A DNA stretch of 64,000 nt, from NCBI RefSeq assembly GCF_902499075.1, contig NZ_CABVPP010000024.1:1-64000 (forward strand), written 5' to 3'. Under the pieces are notes generated by a model. The model did not search any database, was not told the origin of the DNA, and saw nothing but the letters and a program-made list of their open reading frames with translations. Numbering within the stretch: position 1 is the first letter of the stretch; each line of letters begins with the position of its first letter. A program made the translations under genes and the position numbers. Below are positions 8,875 through 17,640 of this stretch, piece after piece. This DNA comes from Burkholderia pseudomultivorans. Lineage in GTDB: Bacteria > Pseudomonadota > Gammaproteobacteria > Burkholderiales > Burkholderiaceae.

Positions 8875-11800
8875 TCAGCGCTGCATCGACTCCCAGACCT
8901 TGTACAGGCGCTTGACAGAGACCGGCATCGGCGTGCGCAGTTCCTGCGCGAACAGCGAAATTCGCAATTCCTCGAGCAGCCAGCGGAATTCGGCGAGGCG
9001 CGGGTCGACCACGCCGCCGCGCTGCGATACCGCGCGCTGGTATTGCTGGACGAGCGGCTGCAGTTCGCCGGCCTGCTTCGCGTCGCGCGCCGGATCGGCC
9101 TTCAGCTTGTCGATCCGCAGCGCGATGCCCTTCAGGTAGCGCGGGAAATGCGCAAGCTGCACGTAAGGCGTGTCGATCACGAAGCGCTTGCCGACCAGCG
9201 CGCCGAGCTGCTGCTGGAGGTCCGCGTACGCCTGCGCGAACGGCTTCGCCTGCGCGAGCTTCTTCGCGAGCCCCGCGTATTCGGCGAGGATCTGCCCGAC
9301 GAGCCGCGCGATCTCCTGCGCGAGCAGGTTCAGGCGGCTGCGACCCTCGTCGCGGCGCGCGTGGAAGCTCGCGTCGTCGTCGGGCAGCGGATCCTGCAGG
9401 CACGCGCGGTCGAGCGCCGTGTCGATCAGCTGGTCGCGCAGTTCGTCCTGCGTGCCGAGCGACATGTACTGCATCGCCATCTCGCGCAGGCCCGGCAGGT
9501 TCTTCTCCAGATACTTGATCGGCTCCTTCAGCTGCAGCGCGAACAGCCGGCGCAGGCCTGCGCGGTGGATGCGCGCGGCTTCCTCGGGCGAATCGAACAC
9601 CTCGACGTCGCAGTGGCTGCCGCGATCGACGAGCGCCGGGTAGCCGTACAGCGTCTGGCCGCGCCGGCGGATTTCCAGCAGCTCGGGGAGCTTGCCGAAG
9701 TTCCACGTCGTCAGGTTCTCGTACAGCGCGGTCGCGCCGGCTTCGGCCGAAGCGGCCGTGTGCGGCGCCGCGCCCTTCTCGCCCTTGCCGCCCTTCCCGC
9801 TGCGGCCGTCGTGGCCGGCAGCGCCGCCCGCGGCGGCCGGCATCGTCGCGGCGCCCGCGTCGGCGTCGCCGCCGGCCGCGATCGTCGACGCCGCCGCGAT
9901 CTTCTGGAACTGCTGCTGCGCCTGCGCGCCGAGCTCCTGGCGAAGCTGCGCGAGATTGCGCCCCATCGCGAGCTGGCGGCCGTGCTCGTCGATCACCTTG
10001 AAATTCATGAACAGGTGCGCGGGCAGCGTCTCGAGCTTGAAGTCGGCCGTCTTCATCGCGACCTGCGTCTCGCCGCGCACGTCGGCGATCAGCGCCTCGA
10101 CGAGGCCGCCCGCGCCGAAACGCTCGCGGCCCGTGCGCTCGACGAAGCCGGCCGCGTACTCGGGCAGCGGCACGCAGTGGCGGCGCAGCTTCTGCGGCAG
10201 CGACTTCAGCAGCAGCTGCACCTTTTCCTTCAGCATCCCCGGCACCAGCCACTCGCAGCGGCGCGCGTCGACCTGGTTCAGCGCGAACAGCGGCACCGCG
10301 AGCGTCACGCCGTCGCGCGGCGTGCCGGGCTCGAAGTGATAGGTCAGCGCCATCTCGACGCCCGCCATCGTCGCGCGCTTCGGGAACAGCTCGGTCGTCA
10401 CGCCGGCCGCCTCGTGGCGCATCAGGTCGTCGCGCGACAGGTACAGCAGGCGCGGCTTGTCCTCGGACTGGCCGCTTTTCTTCACCTCGTCGCGATACCA
10501 GCGCTCGAATGCGGCGCCCGTGTGGATGCCGTCCGGAATCGCGTGGTCGTAGAACGCGTAGATCAGCTCGTCGTCGACCAGCACGTCCTGCCGGCGCGAC
10601 TTGTGCTCGAGCTGCTCGATGTCGGCCAGCAGCTTGCGGTTGTGCGCGAAGAACGGCAGCTTCGTGTCGAACTCGCCTTCGACGAGCGCGCCGCGGATGA
10701 ACAGCTCGCGCGCCCGCGCCGGATCCTGTTTGCCGAACGCGACGCGCCGCCGGTGGTAGATCGGCAGCCCGTACAGCGTCGCACGCTCGAACGCGCTGAC
10801 CTGCGCGGGGCGCTTCTCCCAGTGCGGCTCGGACAGCGACTTCTTCAGCAGGTGCGCGCCGATCTTCTCGATCCATTCGGGCTCGATCTTCGCGAGGCAG
10901 CGCGCATACAGCCGGCTCGTCTCGACGAGCTCGGCCGCCATCACCCAGCGGCCGGCCTTCTTCGCGAGCGCGGAGCCCGGCCACAGATAGAACTTGATGC
11001 CGCGCGCGCCGAGATAGTGCGGATCGTCGTCGGCCTTCATGCCGAGGTTGCCGAGCAGGCCCGTCAGCAGCGCCAGATGCACCTGCTCGTAGGTCGCGTC
11101 GGCTTCGTTGAGGCGCCAGCCGTGCTCGCGCACGACCGTCAGCAGCTGCGAATGGACATCGCGCCACTCGCGCAGCCGCAGGTGCGACAGGAAGTTCTGC
11201 CGGCACGCGTCGATCAGCTGGCGGTTCGACTTCTTGTGCGCGACCGCTTCCTCGAACCATGCCCAGATCTTCAGCCACTGCAGGAATTCCGAGCGCTCGT
11301 CGGCAAAGCGCCGATGCGCCTGGTCGGCCTGCTCCTGCGCTTCGATCGGGCGGTCGCGCGGATCCTGCACGGACAGCGCGCTGGCGATGATCAGCACCTC
11401 GCGCAGCGACTGCTGGTCGCGCGCGGCGAGAATCATCCGGCCCACGCGCGGGTCGAGCGGCAGGCGCGCGAGTTCGCGACCGAGCGGCGTCAGCGCGTTG
11501 TCGTCGTCGACCGCGCCGAGCTCGTTGAGCAGCTGGTAGCCGTCCGCGATCGCGCGGCCCGGCGGCGGCTCGAGGAACGGGAAGGTTTCGATCGCCGTCA
11601 GGTGCAGCGACTTCATCCGCAGGATCACCGACGCGAGCGACGAGCGCAGGATTTCCGGATCGGTGAAGCGCGGCCGCGCCTGATAGTCGCTTTCCTCGTA
11701 CAGGCGGATGCAGATGCCGTCGGCCACGCGGCCGCAGCGGCCCGCGCGCTGGTTCGCGGCGGCCTGCGAGATCGACTCGACCTGCAGCTGCTCGACCTTG

Positions 11801-13050
11801 TTCCGGTACGAATAGCGCTTCACGCGTGCGAGACCCGTGTCGACGACGTAGCGGATCCCCGGCACCGTCAGCGAGGTCTCGGCGACGTTGGTCGCGAGCA
11901 CGATGCGGCGCGCGTTCGACGCCTTGAACACCTTGTCCTGGTCGGCCGCGGACAGCCGCGCGAACAGCGGCAGGATCTCGGTATGCGGCGGGTGATGCTT
12001 GCGCAGCGCCTCCGCGGCTTCGCGGATCTCGCGCTCGCCGGGCAGGAACACGAGCACGTCGCCCGGGCCTTCCCGGCACAGCTCGTCGACCGCGTCGACG
12101 ATCGCGTCCATCAGGTCGCGCTCGGCCTCGCGCGCGGTTTTCACGCGGTCGCGGCTTGCGGTGCCTTCGGCATGCTTCACCGCCGGCCGATCCTCGGCCA
12201 CCGGGCGGTAGCGCACCTCGACCGGATACAGCCGCCCGCTCACCTCGATCACGGGCGCGGGGCGCGCGTCGGTGCCGAAATGGCGCGCGAAGCGATCGGC
12301 GTCGATCGTCGCGGACGTGACGATCAGCTTCAGGTCCGGCCGCTTCGGCAACACTTCCTTCAGGTAGCCGAGCAGGAAGTCGATGTTCAGGCTGCGCTCG
12401 TGCGCCTCGTCGATGATCAGCGTGTCGTACGCCTTCAGCAGCGGATCGGTCTGCGTCTCGGCGAGCAGGATGCCGTCCGTCATCAGCTTCACCGACGCGC
12501 CCGGCGCGAGATTGTCGGTGAACCGCACCTTGTAGCCGACCACTTCGCCGAACGGCGTGCCGAGTTCCTCGGCGATCCGGCGGCCGGTCGACGACGCGGC
12601 GAGACGGCGCGGCTGCGTGTGGCCGATCAGGCCCGTGCCGCCGGCGCCGAGGCCGCGGCCGAGTTCGAGACAGATCTTCGGCAGCTGCGTGGTCTTGCCC
12701 GAGCCGGTCTCGCCGCACACGATGACGACCTGATGACCGGCGATCGCGCGCGCGATTTCGTCGCGTCGGGCCGACACCGGCAGGCTTTCGGGGAACGTGA
12801 TCGGCGGAATCGGATTCGGTGCGACGGCGGCGCGCGGCGCACGTTCGCGGCGCGGCGCGCGCGCGTCGGGTGCAGCGGGCTGGCGCGGCTCGCCGCCGTG
12901 CGGCTTGCCTTGCTGCGACTTCGGCGGCTGGCCCTGCGCGTGGCCCTTTACCTCGCCCTGCTGCTGGCGCGCGTCGGCCGCACCATCCGGGTGCCGGGCC
13001 GACGGCGTTTTGGCCCGCGTCGGCGCGGGACTTTTAGGTACATTCGACAT
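8875..13050 (-). CDS. hrpA: ATP-dependent RNA helicase HrpA
   Basis: A 1391-residue DEAH-box helicase. The N-terminal ~75 residues are low complexity and rich in K, Q, P and A. The helicase core follows with Walker A GETGSGKTTQ, DEAH box IIDEAHERSLN, motif III TSATID and motif VI QRAGRCGR. Then come the winged-helix/HA2 and OB-fold regions and a long C-terminal extension (DUF3418 type) typical of HrpA. HrpA acts on mRNA and stalled ribosomes in proteobacteria. Length is slightly above the E. coli protein because of the extra N-terminus. There is no Shine-Dalgarno before the ATG at 13050, and the shared TATAAT element lies only 8 bases upstream, so the message may be leaderless. A later start cannot be excluded. 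Confidence 0.95.
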   Translation of the reverse strand: MSNVPKSPAPTRAKTPSARHPDGAADARQQQGEVKGHAQGQPPKSQQGKPHGGEPRQPAAPDARAPRRERAPRAAVAPNPIPPITFPESLPVSARRDEIARAIAGHQVVIVCGETGSGKTTQLPKICLELGRGLGAGGTGLIGHTQPRRLAASSTGRRIAEELGTPFGEVVGYKVRFTDNLAPGASVKLMTDGILLAETQTDPLLKAYDTLIIDEAHERSLNIDFLLGYLKEVLPKRPDLKLIVTSATIDADRFARHFGTDARPAPVIEVSGRLYPVEVRYRPVAEDRPAVKHAEGTASRDRVKTAREAERDLMDAIVDAVDELCREGPGDVLVFLPGEREIREAAEALRKHHPPHTEILPLFARLSAADQDKVFKASNARRIVLATNVAETSLTVPGIRYVVDTGLARVKRYSYRNKVEQLQVESISQAAANQRAGRCGRVADGICIRLYEESDYQARPRFTDPEILRSSLASVILRMKSLHLTAIETFPFLEPPPGRAIADGYQLLNELGAVDDDNALTPLGRELARLPLDPRVGRMILAARDQQSLREVLIIASALSVQDPRDRPIEAQEQADQAHRRFADERSEFLQWLKIWAWFEEAVAHKKSNRQLIDACRQNFLSHLRLREWRDVHSQLLTVVREHGWRLNEADATYEQVHLALLTGLLGNLGMKADDDPHYLGARGIKFYLWPGSALAKKAGRWVMAAELVETSRLYARCLAKIEPEWIEKIGAHLLKKSLSEPHWEKRPAQVSAFERATLYGLPIYHRRRVAFGKQDPARARELFIRGALVEGEFDTKLPFFAHNRKLLADIEQLEHKSRRQDVLVDDELIYAFYDHAIPDGIHTGAAFERWYRDEVKKSGQSEDKPRLLYLSRDDLMRHEAAGVTTELFPKRATMAGVEMALTYHFEPGTPRDGVTLAVPLFALNQVDARRCEWLVPGMLKEKVQLLLKSLPQKLRRHCVPLPEYAAGFVERTGRERFGAGGLVEALIADVRGETQVAMKTADFKLETLPAHLFMNFKVIDEHGRQLAMGRNLAQLRQELGAQAQQQFQKIAAASTIAAGGDADAGAATMPAAAGGAAGHDGRSGKGGKGEKGAAPHTAASAEAGATALYENLTTWNFGKLPELLEIRRRGQTLYGYPALVDRGSHCDVEVFDSPEEAARIHRAGLRRLFALQLKEPIKYLEKNLPGLREMAMQYMSLGTQDELRDQLIDTALDRACLQDPLPDDDASFHARRDEGRSRLNLLAQEIARLVGQILAEYAGLAKKLAQAKPFAQAYADLQQQLGALVGKRFVIDTPYVQLAHFPRYLKGIALRIDKLKADPARDAKQAGELQPLVQQYQRAVSQRGGVVDPRLAEFRWLLEELRISLFAQELRTPMPVSVKRLYKVWESMQR

Positions 13051-13058
13051 GGGGGCGC

Positions 13059-13066
13059 ATTATAAT
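13059..13066. promoter_or_regulatory. Overlapping divergent -10 elements for hrpA and argA
   Basis: The octamer ATTATAAT reads TATAAT on both strands (13061-13066 plus, 13064-13059 minus). It is 7 bases from the argA ATG and 8 bases from the hrpA ATG. No good -35 is visible on the plus strand; TTTGGG lies 16 bases from the minus-strand -10. Start points would fall at or next to the initiation codons. Confidence 0.65.
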
Positions 13067-13073
13067 CCCGCCC

Positions 13074-14453
13074 ATGAATTCCCAAACCGACCTCCCCCCC
13101 GCCCAGACCGGCGACGCGAACCCGCCGGCCGCCGACGATACGGCCGCCAGCCACGCGCAGTTCGTCGACTGGATGCGCTCCGTCGCGCCCTATATCCACA
13201 AGTTCCGCAACAACACGTTCGTCGTGGGGTTCGGCGGCGAGGTGGTGCAGCAGGGGCTGCTGAATGCGCTCGTGTCCGATATCGCGCTGCTGCAGGCGAT
13301 GGGCATCCAGATCGTGCTGGTGCACGGCTCGCGGCCGCAGGTCGAGGAGCAGCTGAACCTGCACGGTGTCGAATCCGAGTTTTCGCACGGGTTGCGCATC
13401 ACCGATGCGCGTGCGCTCGAATCGGCAAAGGAAGCAGCCGGCGAAGTGCGCCTCGACATCGAGGCCGCGATCAGCCAGGGGCTGCCGAACTCGCCGATGG
13501 CGCATGCGCACATCAGCGTCGTGTCGGGCAACTTCGTGACCGCGCGGCCGGTCGGGATTCTCGACGGGGTCGATTTCGCGCATACGGGCATCGTGCGCAA
13601 GATCGATGCCGAATCGATCCGCCATTCGCTCGCGAGCCGCAAGCTCGTGCTGCTGTCGCCGCTCGGTTTCTCGCCGACCGGCGAGGCGTTCAACCTGTCG
13701 ATGGAAGACGTCGCGTCGGCCGCCGCGATCGCGCTGCGCGCCGACAAGATCGTGTTCCTGACCGAAGGGCCCGGCATCGTCGACGACGAAGGCGCGCTGA
13801 TTCGCGAAATGTCGCTCGATTCGGCCGCCGACCTGCTCGATTCCGGCGACCTGCAGGGCGACGACGCGTTCTTCCTGAAGCATGCGATCCGCGCGTGCCG
13901 CGGCGGCGTCACGCGCGCGCACCTGATTCCGCAATCGCTCGACGGCAGCATGCTGCTCGAACTGTTCCTGCACGACGGCGTCGGCACGATGATCTCGTAC
14001 GAGAACCTCGAGAGCCTGCGCGAGGCGACGCCGGACGACGTCGGCGGCATCCTGTCGCTGATCGAGCCGCTCGAGACGGACGGCACGCTGGTGCGGCGCG
14101 GCCGCCACCAGATCGAACGCGACATCGATCACTTCTCGGTGATCGAGCACGATGGCGTGCTGTTCGGCTGCGCGGCGCTGTATCCGTACCAGCAGGAGAA
14201 GATCGGCGAAATGGCGTGCCTGACGGTCGCGCCGGAAGCGCAGGGCTCGGGCGACGGCGAGCGCCTGCTCAAGCGCATCGAGCAGCGCGCGCGGGCGCGC
14301 GGCCTCACGCACATCTTCGTGCTGACGACGCGCACCGAGCACTGGTTCCTCAAGCGCGGCTTCGTGAAGGCGACCGTCGACGACCTCCCCGAAGACCGCC
14401 GCAAACTCTATAACTGGCAGCGCAAGTCGCTCGTGCTGATGAAGCAGCTCTGA
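13074..14453 (+). CDS. argA: Amino-acid N-acetyltransferase (N-acetylglutamate synthase)
   Basis: ArgA acetylates glutamate with acetyl-CoA, the first committed step of arginine synthesis. The 459-residue protein has the two-domain architecture of the classical enzyme: an amino-acid-kinase-like domain (about 30-310, with [10 protein letters not shown] and [14 protein letters not shown]) that binds arginine as feedback inhibitor, and a C-terminal GNAT domain (about 315-459) with [19 protein letters not shown] as acetyl-CoA loop. There is no Shine-Dalgarno before the ATG: the seven bases upstream are C-rich and follow TATAAT directly, so translation is probably leaderless or nearly so. yggX follows after 49 bases on the same strand. 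Confidence 0.95.
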   Translation: MNSQTDLPPAQTGDANPPAADDTAASHAQFVDWMRSVAPYIHKFRNNTFVVGFGGEVVQQGLLNALVSDIALLQAMGIQIVLVHGSRPQVEEQLNLHGVESEFSHGLRITDARALESAKEAAGEVRLDIEAAISQGLPNSPMAHAHISVVSGNFVTARPVGILDGVDFAHTGIVRKIDAESIRHSLASRKLVLLSPLGFSPTGEAFNLSMEDVASAAAIALRADKIVFLTEGPGIVDDEGALIREMSLDSAADLLDSGDLQGDDAFFLKHAIRACRGGVTRAHLIPQSLDGSMLLELFLHDGVGTMISYENLESLREATPDDVGGILSLIEPLETDGTLVRRGRHQIERDIDHFSVIEHDGVLFGCAALYPYQQEKIGEMACLTVAPEAQGSGDGERLLKRIEQRARARGLTHIFVLTTRTEHWFLKRGFVKATVDDLPEDRRKLYNWQRKSLVLMKQL

Positions 14454-14502
14454 GCGCAGGCACGCCTGCCCTCCCCCAGACCGATTACAGGAGAAGTACA
14501 CG

Positions 14503-14778
14503 ATGGCTCGAATGATTCAATGCGCGAAGCTCGGCAAGGAAGCCGAAGGTCTCGATTTCCCGCCGCTGCCGGGCGAACTCGGCAAGCGCATTTACGAAAG
14601 CGTGTCGAAAGAAGCGTGGCAGGGCTGGCTCAAGCAGCAGACGATGCTGATCAACGAGAACCGCCTGAACATGGCCGACCCGCGCGCGCGCCAGTACCTG
14701 ATGAAGCAGACCGAGAAATACTTCTTCGGCGAAGGCGCGGACCAGGCGTCCGGCTACGTGCCGCCGACGGAAGGCTGA
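14503..14778 (+). CDS. yggX: YggX family oxidative-damage / Fe-S protection protein
   Basis: A 91-residue cytoplasmic protein of the YggX (probable Fe2+-trafficking) family, which protects iron-sulfur clusters from oxidative damage. The family signature is clear: starts [19 protein letters not shown] with the single conserved Cys7, continues [19 protein letters not shown], and ends with the conserved [13 protein letters not shown] segment. Length matches the family. The ribosome site AGGAGAAG is well placed. It follows argA by 49 bases and ends at a strong bidirectional terminator. Confidence 0.95.
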   Translation: MARMIQCAKLGKEAEGLDFPPLPGELGKRIYESVSKEAWQGWLKQQTMLINENRLNMADPRARQYLMKQTEKYFFGEGADQASGYVPPTEG

Positions 14779-14823
14779 CGCACGTCGCAAGGGCGGCCCC
14801 GTTCGGCCGGCCCTGCGGTCATA

Positions 14824-14860
14824 CGAAAACGGCACCGTGTTGCGCACGGTGCCGTTTTCG
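14824..14860. terminator. Bidirectional terminator between yggX and the MFS symporter
   Basis: A perfect 16-bp stem (14824-14839 and 14845-14860) with A- and T-rich flanks inside the arms. Either strand gives a stem followed by TTTTCG, suiting the convergent genes on both sides. Confidence 0.88.
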
Positions 14861-14924
14861 TTTCGGGCGACGCGACCGATCGGACGCACTGGCGCGTCCA
14901 TTGCGACGCGACGCCACCGGCGAC

Positions 14925-16340
14925 TCACCCGGCCGGCTTCAGCGCGCCGCGCTCGTCGCCGTTGTCGCCCGTGCCGGCCTGCTCCGGTTCACCCGACGCG
15001 CTCTCGATGCCCCACTCGGCCGCGTCGCTGCGCTCGGCCGTCGACAGCTCGTCCGCGCGATGGCCGGTGCGGTTCAGCAGCGCGAGCATGCAGACCAGCG
15101 ACACCAGCGCATAGACGCCCGACGCGATCGCGACGCCGACGATGCTACCGGTCGCGTTGAGGATCGCCTGCGCGAGCACCGGCGTGCCGCCGCCGACGAC
15201 CAGCGCGCTCAGCTGGTACGCGAGCGACAGCCCCGTATAGCGAATGTTCGCCGGGAACACGCGGGCAAGCACGCCGCCGACCGCGCCATAGAACATCGCC
15301 GACGGAATCGTCGAGATGCACATGCCCGCGACGGCCGTCCAGTACGAGCCGGTGCCGACCGCATGGAACATCACCGGCATCAGCACGATCTCCGGAATCA
15401 GGATCCAGCACATCGCGCGGCGCATGTCGACCTTCGACACGAACCACGCGCCGACCGGCTGCATCAGGAACTGCACGACGAGCGAGATCGACAGGATGCC
15501 GAGGAAGGTGCCCTGCGCGTAGCCGAGCTCCTTGGTCGCCCACGACAGCGCGAACGTGCTGCGGAAGTACGTGACGTTGATCACCGGCAGCGTGCCGGCC
15601 GCGAGCAGCACGACCACCCAGTGATCGCGCACGACTTCGCGCAGCGGCAGCTTCACGGTGCGCTTGCGCGCGAGCACGCGCTGCATGTCGACCGACTCCT
15701 CGAGCTTCAGCCGGATCACCATCCCGACGATCACGAGCACCGCCGACAGCAGGAACGGAATGCGCCAGCCCCACATCAGGAAATCGGGCGTCGGCATCGC
15801 GCTCAGCGCGAAGAACGCGCCGGTCGCGAGCAGGTTGCCGGTCGGCGAGCCCTGCTGCGCGAACGCCGCATAGAGAATGCTCTTGCGCTTCGGCGCGTTC
15901 TCGCTGGCGATCAGCACCGCGCCGCCCCATTCGCCGCCGACCGCGATGCCCTGCAGCACGCGCAGCGCGACGAGCCCGGCCGGCGCCCACACGCCGATCT
16001 GCGCGTAGCTCGGCAACAAGCCGATGCCGGTCGTCGCGAGGCCCATCATCACCAGCGTGATCACCAGCGCGGTCTTGCGGCCGACGCGGTCGCCGAGATG
16101 GCCGAACACGATGCCGCCGAGCGGCCGCGCGGCGAAGCCGGCCCAGAACGTGACGAACGCGAGCAGCGTCGCGACGCCAGGATCCATCGCGCTCGAAAAG
16201 AACACCTTGCCGAACACGAGCGCCGCGGCCGTGCCGTAGATATAGAAGTCGTACCACTCGATCGTCGTGCCGACGAAGGCCGCGAGCGCGGCGCGGCCGG
16301 GCTTCGGGGGCGAGGCGGGTTGGGTTTGCGGACCGGTCAT
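14925..16340 (-). CDS. MFS transporter, metabolite:H+ symporter (MHS) family
   Basis: A 471-residue inner-membrane transporter with about 12 hydrophobic segments. It opens with FVGTTIEWYDFYIYGTAAAL, the hallmark of the MHS/ProP-ShiA branch, and has the MFS loop motif GHLGDRVGRKTAL. MHS proteins import organic acids, betaines or shikimate with protons; the exact substrate cannot be read. The start at 16340 (MTGPQ) is preferred over the ATG at 16352 because GGAG sits just upstream of it, inside the first codons of the longer form. It lies downstream of a CoA-transferase and an acyl-CoA dehydrogenase on the same strand, suggesting uptake of an acid that is then activated to a CoA ester. Confidence 0.88.
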   Translation of the reverse strand: MTGPQTQPASPPKPGRAALAAFVGTTIEWYDFYIYGTAAALVFGKVFFSSAMDPGVATLLAFVTFWAGFAARPLGGIVFGHLGDRVGRKTALVITLVMMGLATTGIGLLPSYAQIGVWAPAGLVALRVLQGIAVGGEWGGAVLIASENAPKRKSILYAAFAQQGSPTGNLLATGAFFALSAMPTPDFLMWGWRIPFLLSAVLVIVGMVIRLKLEESVDMQRVLARKRTVKLPLREVVRDHWVVVLLAAGTLPVINVTYFRSTFALSWATKELGYAQGTFLGILSISLVVQFLMQPVGAWFVSKVDMRRAMCWILIPEIVLMPVMFHAVGTGSYWTAVAGMCISTIPSAMFYGAVGGVLARVFPANIRYTGLSLAYQLSALVVGGGTPVLAQAILNATGSIVGVAIASGVYALVSLVCMLALLNRTGHRADELSTAERSDAAEWGIESASGEPEQAGTGDNGDERGALKPAG

Positions 16341-16428
16341 CGATGTCTCCATGTTCGTTGTCGGCGGCGCGACTGTCGCGCGCCTTGTCCGTTTGGCCGG
16401 TGTCGCGCCGCCGGCCGGCGGCGGCCCG

Positions 16429-17640
16429 TCAGCCGGGCGGTTCCTGGTCGGGCGCCGCCTTCAGCACGCCGGCGTCGAGCAGCTGCTGCTGGCGCTCGGG
16501 ATCGATGCCGAGGCGATCGAGCACTGCGCGCGTGTCGCGGCCGAGCGCCGGCGGCGGCGAACGGTAGGTCGCCGGCGTGCGCGACAGCTTCACCGGCGAT
16601 GCGGTGCCGCGGTACGCGCCGAGTTCGACGAACAGGTTGCGATGCAGCGCATGCGGGTCGCACGCGACGTCGGCCACCGTGCGCACCGGCCCGCACGGCA
16701 CGCCGGCCGCCATCAGGTCGCGCGCGAGCGGTTCGCACGCGTGCGCGGCGAGCCGCGCCTCGAGTTCGGCCTTCAGCTCGGGCCGGTGCGCGCAGCGGCT
16801 GCGGTTGTCGATGAAGCGCGGATCGCCGGCGAGCGCCGGCGCGCCGAGATGCGCGACGAGCCGCGCGAACTGCCGGTCGTTGCCGACCGCGAGAAAGATC
16901 GGCCCAGTCGCGGTGCGGTAGCTGTCGTACGGCGCGATGTTCGGATGCGCATTGCCGCTGCGCTCGGGCACGCGTCCCGAACCGAAGAAGTTCGGCAGGT
17001 GCGGATGCAGCAGCGACACGCCGCAGTCGTACAGCGCGATGTCGATCGACTGCCCTCGCCCGCTCTTGTCGCGCTCCGCGAGCGCCAGCAGGATGCCAGC
17101 GAGTGCGTTGAGGCCCGTGACCATGTCGACGATCGGCAGGCCGATGCGCGTCGCGTCGCCGTCGCGTTCGCCGTTCACGCTCATCAGCCCCGCCATCGCC
17201 TGGATCACCGCGTCGTAACCGGGCAGGCCGCCGAGCGGACCGTCGTCGCCGAACCCCGTCACCGCGCAGTGGATCAGGCGCGGGAAGCGCGGCTGCAGGT
17301 CGCGCGCGTAGTCCATCCCCCAGCGCGCGAGCGTGCCGGGCTTGAAGTTCTCGACGAGCACGTCGGCGTCCTCGAGCAGGCGCCACAGGATCGCGCGCCC
17401 TTCGTCGCGCGACAGGTCGAGCGCGAGCCCTTCCTTGTTGCGGTTCACGCCCATGAAGTACCAGGCCGTCTCGCCGACGAACGGCGGCCCCCAGCCGCGC
17501 GTCTCGTCGCCGGCCGGCGGCTCGACCTTGATCACCGTCGCACCGTGATCGGCGAGCGCCTGCGTGCAATATGGGCCGCCGAGCACGCGGCTCAGGTCGA
17601 CGACCTTCAGGCCGTCCAGCGCACCGCGCGACGCGCTCAT
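16429..17640 (-). CDS. CaiB/BaiF-type (family III) CoA-transferase
   Basis: A 403-residue class III CoA-transferase, which moves CoA between carboxylic acids through an enzyme-bound aspartyl thioester. The N-terminus GLKVVDLSRVLGGPYCTQALADHGA and the KVEPPAGDETR loop are typical, and the catalytic Asp is expected in GLPIVDMVTG near residue 170. Length is normal. Its ATG overlaps the stop of the upstream acyl-CoA dehydrogenase (ATGA), so the two are coupled. The natural acid is unknown; context with a symporter and dehydrogenase suggests activation of an imported acid. A much longer open frame running up to 19392 is an antisense-free readthrough artefact. Confidence 0.9.
   Translation of the reverse strand: MSASRGALDGLKVVDLSRVLGGPYCTQALADHGATVIKVEPPAGDETRGWGPPFVGETAWYFMGVNRNKEGLALDLSRDEGRAILWRLLEDADVLVENFKPGTLARWGMDYARDLQPRFPRLIHCAVTGFGDDGPLGGLPGYDAVIQAMAGLMSVNGERDGDATRIGLPIVDMVTGLNALAGILLALAERDKSGRGQSIDIALYDCGVSLLHPHLPNFFGSGRVPERSGNAHPNIAPYDSYRTATGPIFLAVGNDRQFARLVAHLGAPALAGDPRFIDNRSRCAHRPELKAELEARLAAHACEPLARDLMAAGVPCGPVRTVADVACDPHALHRNLFVELGAYRGTASPVKLSRTPATYRSPPPALGRDTRAVLDRLGIDPERQQQLLDAGVLKAAPDQEPPG

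Noticed and set aside
8776-13065. 1429-codon open frame on the plus strand
   Set aside because: Antisense to hrpA over nearly its full length; no family similarity.
14456-14469. GCAGGC-AC-GCCTGC hairpin after argA
   Set aside because: Only 6 bp with a 2-base loop and no T run; too weak to call a terminator between argA and yggX.
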